64,000 nucleotides of DNA from Actinernus sp. WN-2022 (Eukaryota; Cnidaria; Anthozoa; Actiniaria; Actinernidae): assembly GCA_030867875.1 (NCBI GenBank), contig JAOWCC010001501.1, positions 15,839,524 through 15,903,523 on the forward strand, written 5' to 3'. The notes under the pieces were generated by a model. That model was not told the origin of the DNA, did not search any database, and saw only the letters and a list, made by a program, of their open reading frames with translations. Shown piece after piece: positions 45,701-58,725 of this stretch; position 1 is the stretch's first letter; the number at the start of each line of letters is the position of its first letter. The translations under genes were made by a program, and so were the position numbers.

Positions 45701-46086
45701 ATGGGATTACAGATTAAATGGTACTACCATGCTAAAACGATTATTAAATAACTAAAGTTAGGAAGCAAATATAAAAAAATATAAAACTGAGAAAAGTTGA
45801 AAGGAAATCTGCTTGGTTTATCCAGGCAAATTTATCCAGAAACAGAGACAAATTCGGTGAGAACTTTAAGTTTGCGAGTATCGATTAGGACAAAGGGAAA
45901 ACAAACAGATTAAATTAGTTTTTAGGGTCATTCATTATTTATGCCTAAGACGGGGGCAGACCGGAAAGACGGCGGTCTTCTAACTTTTTCACCTGAAAAG
46001 GAGGGTCATTGATAATATTTTACCCTGTGTTTGTCTTGCTGAGAGGCCTCGCCAGCTCACATTTACACCAATAGAAGGGGAGTTTA

Positions 46087-46323
46087 GAGCGGTTAACCAA
46101 TCACGAGTAAGTAAAAACACAATGAGACAATCACGAACTGAAGTAATTCACGATTGGTAAACGCAGTCGTGGATGGCGTGATGGACCAAAACACGTTTGG
46201 TTTTAGTTTAGCCCCTTTTTGGCTGGTAATCACAAAACCTTTTCCACAGCCAATAGGAAAACTGAGCAAACAAAAAACCTAAGCAATCACGGATAGCTTT
46301 CGACACTCAATCGAAATCCGCTT
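46087..46323. mobile_element. TA-flanked MITE, family J copy 2
   Basis: It has gagcgg and cactcaatcgaaatccgct ends as at 9276-9469, with shared internal aatcacgaactgaagtaatt. The right flank ttaa may extend the target site. Confidence 0.65.
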
Positions 46324-46509
46324 TAAAGCCTGGTTCAAACTAGCGAAGAGCACAAGCAACATAATGCCCCCCAAACTGGAGGGTCATAAAAAATTGGCAA
46401 CTGAAAAGGGTTAGTTATAGGGGGAAAGGGGTAGGGTCCAAATATTTCTTACTTATTACTTGCTTACCAATCAAATTCGAAAGGAATCGCCTAATTACGT
46501 TTCGACACT

Positions 46510-46855
46510 CGATGGGCCCTTTGCAGGAATGCAATGACGTAGTTGTACTACATGGCAACAAATTCTAACTTCATTAGGTACTTGTACGAGATCGGTGGTA
46601 TTATTAGCAAAACCTGTTTGTAAATGCTATTTTCCATTTTCAATCGATTATCGATCTTTCTAAAACAGCATTTTGTATGTTTGCCATGCAGCAAAGCCTT
46701 TCCCATCGGATCACGAGAACAATTCATTCGTCAATTAGGTATTATATCAGCACGTTTTCCATGCAGCAAAGCCTTTCCCATGGGATCACGAGAACAATTC
46801 CTTCGTCATTTAGGTACAATGTATATCAGCAATAACTGTATCCTGCTAAGGGCCT
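46510..46855 (-). mobile_element. Dispersed MITE family K, copy with internal 63-bp duplication
   Basis: Ends gggccctttgcaggaatgc and tgtatcctgctaagggcc form the TIR. The segment catgcagcaaagcctttccc is doubled (46686 and 46758). Confidence 0.75.
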
Positions 46856-49322
46856 ATTGAAAACCGCTAGCTCTAATACTGCAAAACAATCACTCAAGGA
46901 ATCATGCATAGAACCGAACATCTATGAACATTTTGTATCTAAAGCGCTATGCTTCATCAACTTGAATATTTATCATCTCAAAAAATGCTCATTTTATTAA
47001 AGCATACTCTGCTAGATGAGTAGTATTTTTTGTATTTGGCCATGAGAAAAAAGTTATTCTTTTAGGTTGACACTGCCACCTGTTTATTGCTGTACAAAGT
47101 GATAATTTATACGAGTCTCCTGTGTAGGAGATAGTAGAAATAGTAAATGTTCAATTTTATACGAAAAAGAACAGATGCATGGTAGTCGAGAAAATAAGAC
47201 ATTTTAATAAATAAATGGTTTGTGTACATATATATGTTTGTAGGTTTTGGTCATTAATCTTTAGTTTGAACAGAAGATCATAATAAGTACAGGTAATCAT
47301 ACGGTTTCGAGTTCAATTTGGGATTAATTCACACGAGTATGGAGTTTTTCAAATATCTCAAAATTGCGTGAGCCCGCATCACATTATTGTTATTCTGTAT
47401 ATTACTAAGCTTTCCATTAGCTTTTATTTGGCTATTATATTGTATGGCTTTGTTTTGCTTTGCTTTCCTCACTTTCCAAAATCTTCGCTTTCATTCCCCG
47501 ATGTTAGTTAACATCTCCTCGTCGTTCAACTGAACTTTAAGTTTATATTCACCCTGACGAGTAAAGAGTGCAGCACGGGATGTATTATGAACGTGCCACG
47601 AGACTCGGGAAGCTTTGTCGCGAAAACAGTTGTACATTACCATCTATCTCTGTTGCATCCAAAACGTTCCCAAGACTGCCAACACAGTACATTCAAGACA
47701 TTAAATTCTGCTTAGCTAAGCGAAACGCGCTTATAAATTTCCGGGCTTCTCTCGTAAATATGACACGCGACCAAATGTGTGTTTTTAACAATGTAGTTGT
47801 AGCGATAAATTAATTATAAGGCATTTCGGAATAATAATTACCTTTAACAACACGGCCAAATCCTTTCGAAAATCGCAAACTTGGACTCATACCATAAACT
47901 CCGTCAATATATCTTCGGAAAATCCAAGACTATTCGGACAGCCAACGGAGAGTCCCCGATGTACACAGAAAAAACGAAGTACACACCATAAAACGATGAA
48001 TAAATTAGCTTGGACCACTAACCCCAATAACTCGTGTTCTGCGCTTGCGCGCATCCACGAGTTAAAAACGAGAACCAATTATTACAAGAACTGAAAGGAA
48101 ATTCAAAGTTACTGAGAATTAATACTGACGTTTAATACTAAGACTCCAAAGAGGAATTAGAGGCTATCATCATCATTCCTATGACGGAGTTAACACCCAG
48201 CAAGTTGTCCCTGGAGTTGTCGTAGATCTGCCCTGATCGTACAGCAAGACGATCATTCGACATAATCTTTCCACGCAAATGTCCGCCACTTCTGGACGGC
48301 AGTGTATATTAGCGAAGTCTGTCGAGTATTCGAATGTGAAAAAGCACCTCGATTATTCGATTCTATACCTCGCCGGAAACCACGACAAACAAGTGAGCCT
48401 GGTTGCAAAGCATGTCGAATGACTACGTCGAATGAATGCTCTGTGCACGTAACACTGAAATCGGTTGTAAATTTGTTTTTACCTCTAACAGATACCAATC
48501 CCAAAACACAAAATTAACTGATATTTGATTCAAATGCAATAGGACATTTTCATGATGGCACCATTTGACTGCAACTACCAGAATACTTTCCAATTCTTTT
48601 CCTTATTCAGATTTTCCAACTCCTTTGAGAATACCAAGACAATGGTCCAAATTAGAGGAACAAAAGAAACTGGTAGTTGTAGTATGTGACGTCATCATGC
48701 AAATGTCCTATTGGCTGAAAATACAAGACGCGAAGCCAGGCCAAAACTACGCATTTTAACACCTAAAAGGTACCACGATAATCGCAACTGTGGACGTTTC
48801 TAATTGAGCACCGTAAGTGGTACCAAACTATGCATTTTAACCCCTAAAAGGTACGACGAGCATCGCCATCGGTGCCATATGGGGAGCCCCCGGGTGTGTC
48901 TGCATGTTGAACAAGAAAGTAACTTAACTTGGAGTCGGAGAAAGAAAAGGATACCAAAACAAGAAGAAACACTTGCAATATTCTAAATTGGCTTCAAGAA
49001 AATAAAACTTCAGTGGTTTAAAGCTTTTAATAGTATTATTTAAACATACAATCCAACTGATTAACTAACAAGCTCGTGCAACCTATGTATTTACAATGCT
49101 TGCAGTTCACTCTCTAAGATGGCAAAACAATTAAATATTTACATTAATTACATGTCTGAAGGGAAGGGGCATTAAAAAAAACAAGTTTAAAACTTGGTAG
49201 GTGACAAAGCTACATCTTGCAAGAATCCCTGTAACCTTGGGAATCGGACAGGGGTAAAGGGATATATTATATATTTAGGGTCGATATCAGTGCGATAAAG
49301 CCGTGGATATTTAGTGAAGTAA
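46856..49322. other. Intergenic stretch without recognisable genes
   Basis: Short open frames (47568-47813 plus, 48253-48504 minus) resemble no family I know. gcattttaacmcctaaaagg occurs twice (48750-48770 and 48832-48852), a local duplication. Confidence 0.4.
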
Positions 49323-49524
49323 TAGAGCAGATTTCGTATGAGTGGGACAAACTACGGCAAGTCCGTAACCTTACCGTAACCTTACCGTAACCATGCCTTA
49401 CCGTATCTCTATAATTTGATTGGATCAGCAGGACAAAAACCGTATACGGCATGCCGTGATATTGAAATGATTTCCCTACAGTAACCGTGCTATAGTTTGT
49501 CTCACTCATACGAAATCTGCTCTA
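49323..49524. mobile_element. Complete 202-bp MITE of the GAGCAG family
   Basis: The near-perfect TIR GAGCAGATTTCGTATGAGTG is flanked by TA on both sides. Inside are gtaaccttacc repeats and tttgattggatcagcaggac. It is the compact form from which the satellite at 10683-11880 can be derived. Confidence 0.88.
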
Positions 49525-50091
49525 TTATATCACTTCACGGGTTGTATTGCCCAATCAAATTTCGCGTAATAAATTACTTAGACCAATCAAATTGCTTGTA
49601 TTTATTTTTTTGCTTAATGATGACGCCAGTTTTCCGCCAAGACAGGCTTGACGTGCACGTCCGCGTGTTCACTTTCTGAAAGAAATCAGTGGCGGCTTCA
49701 ACGAGCTCGAGGTTTGTAGTCGTTTCTGAAGAAGAAATTACACGGTTTCTTCAACAAAATGAAGACAGAAACACCGCCAGAAAGACTAACCAAGACTTGG
49801 CGTTATTCAATACTTTTTTGATCAAAAGAACAACGAGGAACCTGAATAATTATCGCCACAATAACTAGATGCTTGCTTACTTGGTGTGCGTAAACAAGGG
49901 GTTGAAGTGAACCTCGCTCATTCAGTGGTGTCACCTTTGTCTGCCATTGTTGCAGTGGCCTCAGGTTTGGTCACCATGTGACCTCGCGTCAACAAATGAA
50001 AGCGTGCGTTGTATCTGAGAAACTTATGGCTATGCAACAATAAACACTTAATGACTGGCCCCGAGGGAAACAGTGAGTTTTCTTTCTCCGG

Positions 50092-50254
50092 GATTTTGAT
50101 GACTGCCATGCACGTAACCCTGAATCAGCCAATGAGTGCGTACGTTGTGTCTGGAAAACTTATGGCTATGTAACAAGTGCTAGCCATAAGTTTACCAGAC
50201 ACAACGCACGCTCTCATTGGTTAATTAAGGGTCACGTGGCAGTCATCAAAATCC
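50092..50254. mobile_element. Fold-back of about 160 bp
   Basis: gattttgatgactgccatg at the left and its mate at the right enclose ccaatgagtgcgtacgttgt and its mate; only about 10 bp form the loop. Confidence 0.8.
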
Positions 50255-50506
50255 AACGTATCCCATATCCCGCGCGGGCAACAATTTATACGTATACGTG
50301 CCACGTGATCACATCGTGGCATGTGTCGCGCGCGCCACTGGCTAGCTAAAGGCGGGAAATATTTGTTTACCAAAACGTCTAGGTCTTCAACAAAAGCTGA
50401 CCAGTTCCAAAGAAACAATTTACATTGAGAAATTGGTAGCTAAAAAAGGATGCGAGAAAGAGACACAACGACACTAAAAATGCCGTAGCGATGCGGACAG
50501 CGTTGT

Positions 50507-51149
50507 CATATGACAGTCCATTATCTATCCTATAGTTAAACTTCAAAATAAGGTTATTCGTGTTATATGTGATGTTCCTAAAAGAGAGCATATCACTCCA
50601 TATTATATTAAACTTAATGTACTTAAACTTCCTGACATAGTTAAAATGAATACATGTCTTTACATTTATGAATGTATGACCGAAAGCAAAAGCTGTTCAA
50701 TTAATATGAAATATGTCTCAGAATAACGCTCTTACCAAACAAGAAGCTGTCTACAAATCAACATTTTTACGTTGAACGATATCGATTAAATTTGAGAAAA
50801 ATTTTCCCCACAGTAAATAGGTCTTTATCATTCGAATAACTTACCTCTTCGATTTAAAAGCATTCATTCCAGAAACAACTAAAAAAAGTAATTTTTTCTC
50901 ACTATATGATTTATGCATTATTTTGGCAGAAATGGTCCTTTTAATTTTTTTTCCCCCTAGTATTAAATATTTTCACGAGCAGATTTAAGGGCATCGTATT
51001 TAAGTAGCTATTCGATGCCCTTACACCAATGATTAATGTTGAGTGTGAGGTATCTTTTTCCTACTGTAGTGTGTGTGTGTATTTTATAGTCTGTTATTTC
51101 ATATTGTATAAATTTGTAAATCATGGTGTAAAATAAATTCAAACTCAAA
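50507..51149 (+). mobile_element. 5'-truncated CR1-like LINE with 11-bp target duplication
   Basis: gacagcgttgt stands at 50496-50506 and again at 51150-51160. The first 190 bp encode the C-terminal end of a reverse transcriptase protein (LQNKVIRVICDVPKREHITP, then LNVLKLPDIVKMNT). The 3' end is aaaataaattcaaactcaaa. The coding part is cut short by frame loss. Confidence 0.85.
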
Positions 51150-51780
51150 GACAGCGTTGTGTGTTGAAAGTTAGAAAAATGAGATTAGAGTTCATGCGAT
51201 GGAAAATGATTTTTGAGGGAGAAAAAACATCAAATTTTCCGTATACAGGAACTCTGAGTTTCCACGAAACGTGGACCTCGCTTCTGGACCCCTAGATTTT
51301 TTTAATATATATACCAGCGTTACTGACCTCGCTGGAGGTTTTATTTTGTTCTCTTTGCCCTCACAGTTATCCAGAGCTAAGTCCTTTCTATTTGTAATTT
51401 ACAATATTTCGATTGCAATCACAATTCAGTTCAATCTATTACTTAGTTTAAAGTATTCACTTTCTTCTATCTCTGATTCTTCCAGAGGCGTTTCGTATTA
51501 TTTCTATGGCGACTCTTTGCTTTATTAGCCATACAACTCGCATCGGCCCCTCCGGATACTGGTGTTAAGAAAAGTGATCTTACGATGTTAGACAAAATTC
51601 TACTTTAAAAGAAACATAATAAATTAACAAGTTCTAGTCTAGCCCACGCTCTGAGTTACTTTAATTAAAACGTCCTTTTGTTAAACTCGTTTGGATCACG
51701 AGTCTGTATTTACTAAAGTCGCTTTCGATCCATTGACAACATTGAATAGAACTCCTTTTCCAATAACCTATTTTAAGAAC

Positions 51781-52333
51781 TAATAGCTGTTATTACGGCT
51801 GAGCCAAATACCATGAAACGGACAGCGGTTTCACCCATCTTATCGGGTCATCGACTCGTTTGAGGCTGTTTCAGCTTTGAGCTTGTTTGAGTGAAATTTT
51901 CCATGAAATATCCTCGTTTTACTCTGCTTTATTATTCCTGTCTCTTCACTCGATGCACTAGTAGCGATTGTAAGACGCTGAGTGGCCTAAGGATGGACTA
52001 ACCGATTTCATAAGGCTCAATGCGAAGAGGAGTTGTCGTGTGAGTTGTTGACTTTACGGAGCCAAGAAGCTTCTGAAGACAAGGCTTCTGAAGACAAGGC
52101 TTGTAAAACAATTCCGTCAAATCACTCCAATGGCCAAGGACATACACCGCTTAACAATTATTCTTGTTTTTCTTTAGAAAATAATCGTTTGGGCATCATC
52201 TTCTTGGTGATCTCCGTTCAACGTGACTCCATCTCTGTTCCATTTTGAAATTGTTGACCCGAAAGCCTCGTTTTCATGAGGACTGTTGGGTGAAACCGCT
52301 TACCATTTGGCCCAGCCGTAATAACAGCTATTA
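51781..52333. mobile_element. MITE inside the left arm
   Basis: TAATAGCTGTTATTACGGCT at the left and its exact mate at the right form the TIR; gcggtttcaccca and its mate lie further in. The right arm has no such insert at the matching place (near 56276-56300). Confidence 0.85.
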
Positions 52334-52501
52334 AGTTTGATTATATCTTAAGCTATCGGTACCAAGCGATCCCGACAACAAGCCAATAGGATTTGAGTAT
52401 TTCTAATTACAGATCCGTACCTTGAAAGGTACCAAACCCATTGAACTTTCCGTCAATGCAAATTAGTTACTACTTCAAGTTGGATTTCTACAGAAAATAT
52501 A

Positions 52502-52779
52502 TAAAGACTCATATAATGTTTTACGCTCAAACTATGATATTTGATCTCTAGTTTCACATTTGACATATCTTATTTTTTTTGTCGATCGTTTGAAACATCT
52601 TCCTTTCAAGGTCAGTTTTCCTTTGTTCAGGTCACGACCCTAAAGACTCATATAATGTTTTACGCTCAAACTATGATATTTGATCTCTAGTTTCACCTTT
52701 GACATATCTTATATATGGTGTCGATCATTTAAAACATCTTTCTTTTAAGGTCAGTTTTCCTTTGTTCAGGTCACGACCC
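52502..52779. repeat. 139-bp tandem duplication in the left arm
   Basis: Two copies begin taaagactcatataatgttt at 52502 and 52641. The right arm has one copy (about 55966-56104, reversed). Confidence 0.92.
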
Positions 52780-53073
52780 TACTTACAATAGGGGTCCATG
52801 TAAAGACACCTGTATGGTTCTCAATAACTATTGTTTGTAAATGCCATAAATACAGAACGAATATCTTGCAACATAGAAGAAGATAGACGAAGACGAAGAA
52901 AGCAGAAGAGAGTAAGAGCCGTCCATGATTCGTTATGGCGAGTCCATGATTCGTCATCGCGTCAGTCAATACTCTTGTAAGTTGCCAGTCGTTGAGACCA
53001 GTAATAAAGTACGTACTATCCAACCTTGGTTGTCGTCAGCTCTACGAGAATCCCCTCAGTTCAGGAAAAGCCT

Positions 53074-55697
53074 CTAACACTCATATGGACCGATGCGAGA
53101 ACTTAGATGCCCGGCAATAAATCCTACTTTATATCAGTTTAAACATTCCTAACGAAATTGCTATGCTATCACGACAGTTCAAATTCACATCGATCTCAAG
53201 ATAATTCCGTTCTTCACTGCGGTCTGGCTTAAGCGCTATTCTAATATCTTAAGCAGTCATATTTTGTACCTTTTTTGCTTTTTTTAGATAAATGTTCAGT
53301 TCCTTTTATCGCCAGCTTAATTATTTTCTTCTTGACCATTTAAGTTCTTTGCCGTTGTTTCCATCGATTTTCCAGCGAGAATCGAAATCGCCTTTCCAAT
53401 GAAGTCACGATTTGTTGATATTTCCACAGGGGTCCGGTGAATTTTATAATTTCCTCTCAGAGTTCAGTTTCGCTCGTTTTTCTTGTTCTGTCATTTTTTT
53501 CGGGTTCAATACTTTTCTTCTTTGACCTCCTACTTTGTTCATGTCATTTACAGTTCGATAAATTGTTTTTGCAATCCGAAATGTAGTTTATTCGGTTCTG
53601 TATATTCGATTCATATCCGTAAGCCATATCCCATTTAGACGGTTCTGTTCGTTTTCGGTTCTATATATTATTTTATACTCAGTTCAGTTTTCTCCATTTC
53701 TTTGTGTGTTGGCGTCAAACAGTTTCAACATCGGGTTCGGATTCTAGTTCTATTTCTTCTATTCATGCACTCAGTTAAGTTTTCTCGATTCATTTCTAAT
53801 CATGTCCATACGCTAGTCCGGGTTCAGTTCAGACTCTCTTCTGTTCTCCAGTTCGCTCATTTCTAAACTTCTCGGCTCTGTTCATCTCGGTTCTGTTATA
53901 TATAATCTCGGTTTTGTATCTGGAGAATACCAAGAGACCATCACGTAAGAGAACTGATCTCCGTACCCTATGATAGTCTGCGCCAATCTATTTTTGGCTC
54001 AGTGGACATCACGATGCTATTTTAAGATTCGGTTCCAGCTCAGCTCCTCACGGATTTTCATCGCTTCATCTCATGAATTCAACCTTGATTTCAACAAAGA
54101 AAGAGGGGCGATGGATGCGAAGCTTCAAAACTCTGAATTATGTGTTGCTCCATAAACTTACTACCCGGACTGGTATGGGACGGATCTGACCTGATCTGAC
54201 TTGAAGACTCGAGAAAATGAACTTTGAATTGCATTAATATAAGCTATGGAGTGTAATTTAAAAACCCGTTAAAAATATTGCCGTTTGGATTTGACTGGGA
54301 AACTGTAGGCTGTATTAAGCCAGACCCGTAAGAAATTCGGATGTGACCTGGAAGCCGTGAAAAGAAACTAGAGTGACCTGAATTTCGTGAAACTATCAAA
54401 ATTCCATTCAGTTTGTAGCCGGATCGGCGAGCATGGAAGTCTTCCAAAAATGTGAATAAATTAACAATCCGTATCGTTGTTATTGAAACTTCGCTTACCT
54501 TATAAATACTCGTTCCCTGTAGTTCATATTCATGTATAGCTAGATAACATACCTAGGGAACTGACCGGATTATTTGCTCTTTCATCAGGCTAATAATTTT
54601 AGAAACGTTCAGTTTATAGCAAGCAAGCACGCATCGACTTTTGACCACAATTTTGCGAAATTATAAATCCAGTTAATCTGAAACACTGACTGACTGAGTT
54701 TGGAATTATCGTAAACAGACGCTTACAATTCGCTAAAAAAAATAGAAATAGAACCTATAATATCGCAAATAATCGGACATGCTTTTACAACACGTAATCA
54801 ATATGAATCTGTAGAGTAACTGTCGCGAAAGTAGAAAATTGTGAATGCTTTGATTACTGAGTAAAACATTGAATGCATTATTCTGCTCTCGCCGCCCGCC
54901 GGCCCATTCGGACACATGACACCCACAACCAATCGGATAGAGTGGTAAAAATAGTCCAACTAATTTATTCAAGCTAAAAATAAATCGGCGCAGACTATCA
55001 TGGGCGCAGACTATCATGGCTAGTGTGGGAGATCGGTTCTCTTAGGCTGATTCCGAAAGCTCGTCAAAAAATGCTTTTTATCGTTTATCTTCTATCAGAA
55101 ACAAATGAAATCATGACCTAAAGTCAAATTCTCCTGGACTTGACTCAGGACAGATCCACTCTGCGACAGATCATATATTTTCCCGCCATTTTTTCCCTGT
55201 AACATTTCAACTCGCAACTCGCACTTACCCTATCCCCTTCCCCTCGACTCCGTCTCGGGGAACATCGAGGATCTCGTGGAAACAAAACTCACTGTTTCCC
55301 TCGGGGCCAGTCATTAAGTGTTTATTATTTACCAACTGATTACCCTGGGTGCCAGAGGTTCTTCTGGCTCAGTTCACAGACCGATATGAGTGCCAGATCG
55401 CCCTTTAAATGAGCGGGAAGAACCTCTGGCACCCAGGTTCCAATTGACTCACTCTGTTAAATACATTTCTGTCTGAGTCATAGACTTGGCCGATAAATTG
55501 CTGTCTCGAAATGCCTAAAGTGCAAAAGTATTAAGCCGATCGGTCGGCTCCAGTAACAACTAGACTAGTCATACCGTAATTCAAATAAAGCCGACTGAGA
55601 ATCCGTTTCTTCTAATACTATCTTTATAGTCAGTGCATGCAAGGAACTCCTGTGAACAGTGACTGACGTCTATAAATAATGGCTGCATATGTCAGGG
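53074..55697. other. Interior of the inverted-repeat element
   Basis: No transposase-like frame is visible. 53938-53990 and 54988-55049 are a further inverted pair (gatagtctgcgcc), the right one with a 16-bp tandem duplication. 55270-55325 repeats, in reverse, the stretch at 50045-50090. Confidence 0.55.
55344..55438. mobile_element. Palindromic MITE of 95 bp
   Basis: CCTGGGTGCCAGAGGTTCTT at the left has a perfect reverse complement at the right; only about 55 bp lie between. Confidence 0.8.
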
Positions 55698-56330
55698 AGG
55701 CTTTTCCTGAACTGAGGGGATTCTCGTAGAGCTGACGACAACCAAGGTTGGATAGTTACGTACTTTATTACTGGTCTCGACTGGCAACTTACAAGAGTAT
55801 TGACTGACCATGACGAATCATGGATTCGCCATGAGTGTTCTCTTCGTCTTCATCTATCTTTGTCTATGTTACAAGATATTCGTTCTGTATTTATGGCATT
55901 TACAAACAATAGTTATTGAGAACCATACAGGTGTCTTTACATGGACCCCTATTGTAAGTAGGGTCGTGACCTGAACAAAGGAAAACTGACCTTAAAAGAA
56001 AGATGTTTCAAATGATCGACACCATATATAAGATATAATGTCAAAGGTGAAACTAGAGATCAAATATCATAGTTTGAGCGTAAAACATTATATGAGTCTT
56101 TAGATATTTTCTGTAGAAATCCAACTTGAAGTTAGTAACTAATTTGCATTGACGGAAAGTTCAATGGGTTTGGTACCTTTCAAGGTACGGAACTTTAATT
56201 AGAAAATCTCAAATCTTATTGGCTTGTTGTCGGGTCGCTTGGTATCGATAGCTTAAGATATAATCAATACTTAATTGGTTACTTGTAATAAACACAGGTT
56301 ATTGGAAAATGAGTTCTATTCAATGTTGTC
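55698..56330. mobile_element. Right arm, inner part, of the inverted-repeat element
   Basis: It is the reverse complement of the left arm from its inner end to gttctattcaatgttgtc, where LINE sequence begins abruptly. The arm resumes at 62438. Confidence 0.87.
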
Positions 56331-56336
56331 TTATCA

Positions 56337-56704
56337 CTGCACGTCTTATCACTGTTGTCAAACGCTATGATCATATCACACCTGTCCTTAAAGGCTTACA
56401 CTGGTTACCGATTGATTCACGTATAGACTTTAAAATTCTCCTTACAACTTACAAGATCATTCATGGCCTATCTCCACCATATTTGTCTACCCTCCTAGAA
56501 GAATACCGCCCTACTTACAATCTACGGTCGTCCAGTCACTCCCTCCTTAATACCCCCTCCTCAAGAACAGTAGCATATGGACAACGTGCCTTCTCCCTCG
56601 CTGCTCCCAAACTCTCTGCCGAACTACATTAAATTATCACCTTCAGTATCAACTTTTAAAACTGCTCTAAAAACCTATCTTTTCAAGAACATATATATGT
56701 AGTA
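56337..56704 (+). pseudogene. LINE reverse-transcriptase C-terminal remnant
   Basis: It encodes WLPIDSRIDFKILLTTYKII, YNLRSSSHSLLN and YGQRAFSLAAPK, the conserved C-terminal tail of L2/CR1-type ORF2 proteins. A small deletion between two aactct repeats (56611-56620) breaks the frame before SLPNYIKL and ALKTYLFKN. Confidence 0.82.
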
Positions 56705-56728
56705 ACATTTTTATTACATCTAATTTGG

Positions 56729-56798
56729 GAGCAGCGAGGGAGAAGGCACGTTGTCCATATGCTACTGTTCTTGAGGAGGGGGTATTAAGGGTGCGTTT
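56729..56798 (-). mobile_element. Inverted fragment of the same LINE
   Basis: On the minus strand it reads LNTPSSRTVAYGQRAFSLAAP, repeating 56550-56610 in opposite orientation. It abuts the first copy of the LINE 3' segment. Confidence 0.85.
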
Positions 56799-58725
56799 AC
56801 CAATTTCGTCGCTAAGCAGCGACGTTGCTATGAAGGGTCGGCGCGCGCGCGCGCTCATGCAATGGCAGGAAAAACTTACTTCCGGTTTAGTGAAAAAGCA
56901 ACACGCGCGCTTTGCAATGCTCCACTCCTTCAGTTTTGTTTACATTTCGTAAAAGTTACAATGAAGTTGTTTTTGCTACTTGAACCCGGTTTTTTTTTTA
57001 CTTTCCATGCTTCAAGTTTACTTAATATAATGCCGAAAAAGAGCGAGAAAACCGAGAAAACCATTCTAGCTGCGGAGGGTCGCTGGACGAGGGAAATTCC
57101 GATGTCAGTACGTGGAATTCGGGTGTCAAGTGCAAACTATTAAATTTTCGTTCGGATTTTGACAAAGAAAGTTTGGAAAGTGCTCGGAAAGAGCTTGTTG
57201 ATAACGAGGGGAGTCAGAATGTACTTACAAGTGAGCAGCTACACGTGAGAGGAGTCTTCGAAGAGTTTGGTTTGAGCCACTTTCACAAGAAAGTAGCGAA
57301 GAAAAATACAGTGCCAACGAAAGAGAAATCAACTCCATTTTTACGGCGGCTCGTCACGATACTATAGCTAGGGGCTTGACTGGAAGTAATCGGTGAATAA
57401 TGACCAAAACGTTTTTATATATTCTGATACCAGAGTGTTCGGATACCCTGGACACTATTTCTAACTATAAAGAAGCAAAGACCGATACAACGTAGAACGT
57501 AGATTGTCGTTCACGGTTGCTTGTTTGAACAATTCGTCAACTATTTCTAAGGCCGGAAATGTCTGTGAAAAATGCGGAAGTTAAACATAAATACGGGAAC
57601 GGACGATGGCAAGTTCCTATTAACTTGCGACCATTCCTTTAGGGCAAACAAAGCCTAAGGCCTACTTGCCGAATTTTGTAATTATTTCTTCATTGATCAA
57701 TGGAGAATATTATAAGGATTACGAACATGTGCGAATGATATTACATATTATAGCAAGATATTCCTCTAGAATTGACATATTTAGCAGTGTTTTTGATTGC
57801 TATAGGATAGAAAACTGAGTCAGATTTTGATGTAAGCTTACCGTAAGTTGAATCGGGTTGTTTCTCCTCGACGCGACGTAAAGTATAAAAGTGAGTGACT
57901 TTATTTTAGTGTCAATGTATTTAGCTTTGCAGCTAATTGGGGACACGTCACTAGTCCTACGATTTTTATACGTCCTTATCCGAGAAGACGTGAAGGTCTA
58001 ACCATTTACTGTATTATGTAAAGGCTCCCGCTCGACAGACCGGAGCTTATTACATGTGACTGATTATGGTGCAAATCGACTTCTTTGCGTGAATAAACCA
58101 CTGGAATTAGATGTCTGATAATGCAGCTCTGTTTCAATGCAGCTCTGTTTCAATGCCTTTAGCTTTGCCCTCGCAAATTCCATTGGTACACGAGAATCCA
58201 TGTATGTAAAGATAATTGCTTTGTATGTAACCACCCAAACGCGGCCGCGCCCCGTGGACCGCCCCGTGGGCCCTGGTAACAATATTATACTTCCGGTTTC
58301 ACAAAAAATGAAACTGAGTTAGTGAAACAAAGAAAAGTCAATCCTTTTTCACATAAAAATTGTCCTGAAGTCGCATTGGACAGAGCCAAGCATGGGTTTA
58401 GCGAAAAAAATTAAAACACGGAAGTTATGACCAGCTTACTGTTAAAATTCACGGGAAAAAATTATAAAACGATCAATTTTCGGTATATCGTAAAACGCAT
58501 GCTACACCTTTTGTGCCTAACCCAGACCAATGATATATGCAAATATGAAAGCACTATCCCAAAGCAATCATGAGTTGATTGAATTTTTCTGCCTTGATGA
58601 CGTGATAATGACGTCATACGATGACGTCATCAAAATAAAAAGGTCCGTCTCCCAGGAGTTCCTGAGTGATTTATTAATTATTTTACTCAAATTGTTGGCG
58701 TTTTATGGCGTTTTAAAGTAGGGAA
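56799..58725. other. Unidentified 1.9-kb insert within the LINE
   Basis: The interval lies between two copies of the same LINE segment (56617-56728 and 58726-58838). It starts tgcgtttaccaatttcgtcg and is GC-rich at 56835-56860. A plus-strand frame open from about 57023 to 57367 contains NSDVSTWNSGVKCKLLNF and KELVDNEGSQNVLTSEQL; it has no ATG and I do not recognise it. 57955-58060 is a reversed SINE fragment. Confidence 0.5.

Larger units (their letters stand above)
51561..53073. mobile_element. Left arm of a large inverted-repeat element
   Basis: It pairs in reverse with 55698-56330 and then 62438-62628. Shared blocks include gggattctcgtagagctgac (in reverse) and tactttattactggtctc-type sequence. 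It contains one inserted MITE (51781-52333) and a 139-bp tandem duplication (52502-52779) absent from the right arm. Without those it is about 820 bp, the same as the right arm. Confidence 0.85.

Noticed and set aside
47568..48504. Two frames in the intergenic stretch (81 and 83 codons, opposite strands)
   Set aside because: No known family, no motif and no sign of splicing; length is within chance for a window of this size.
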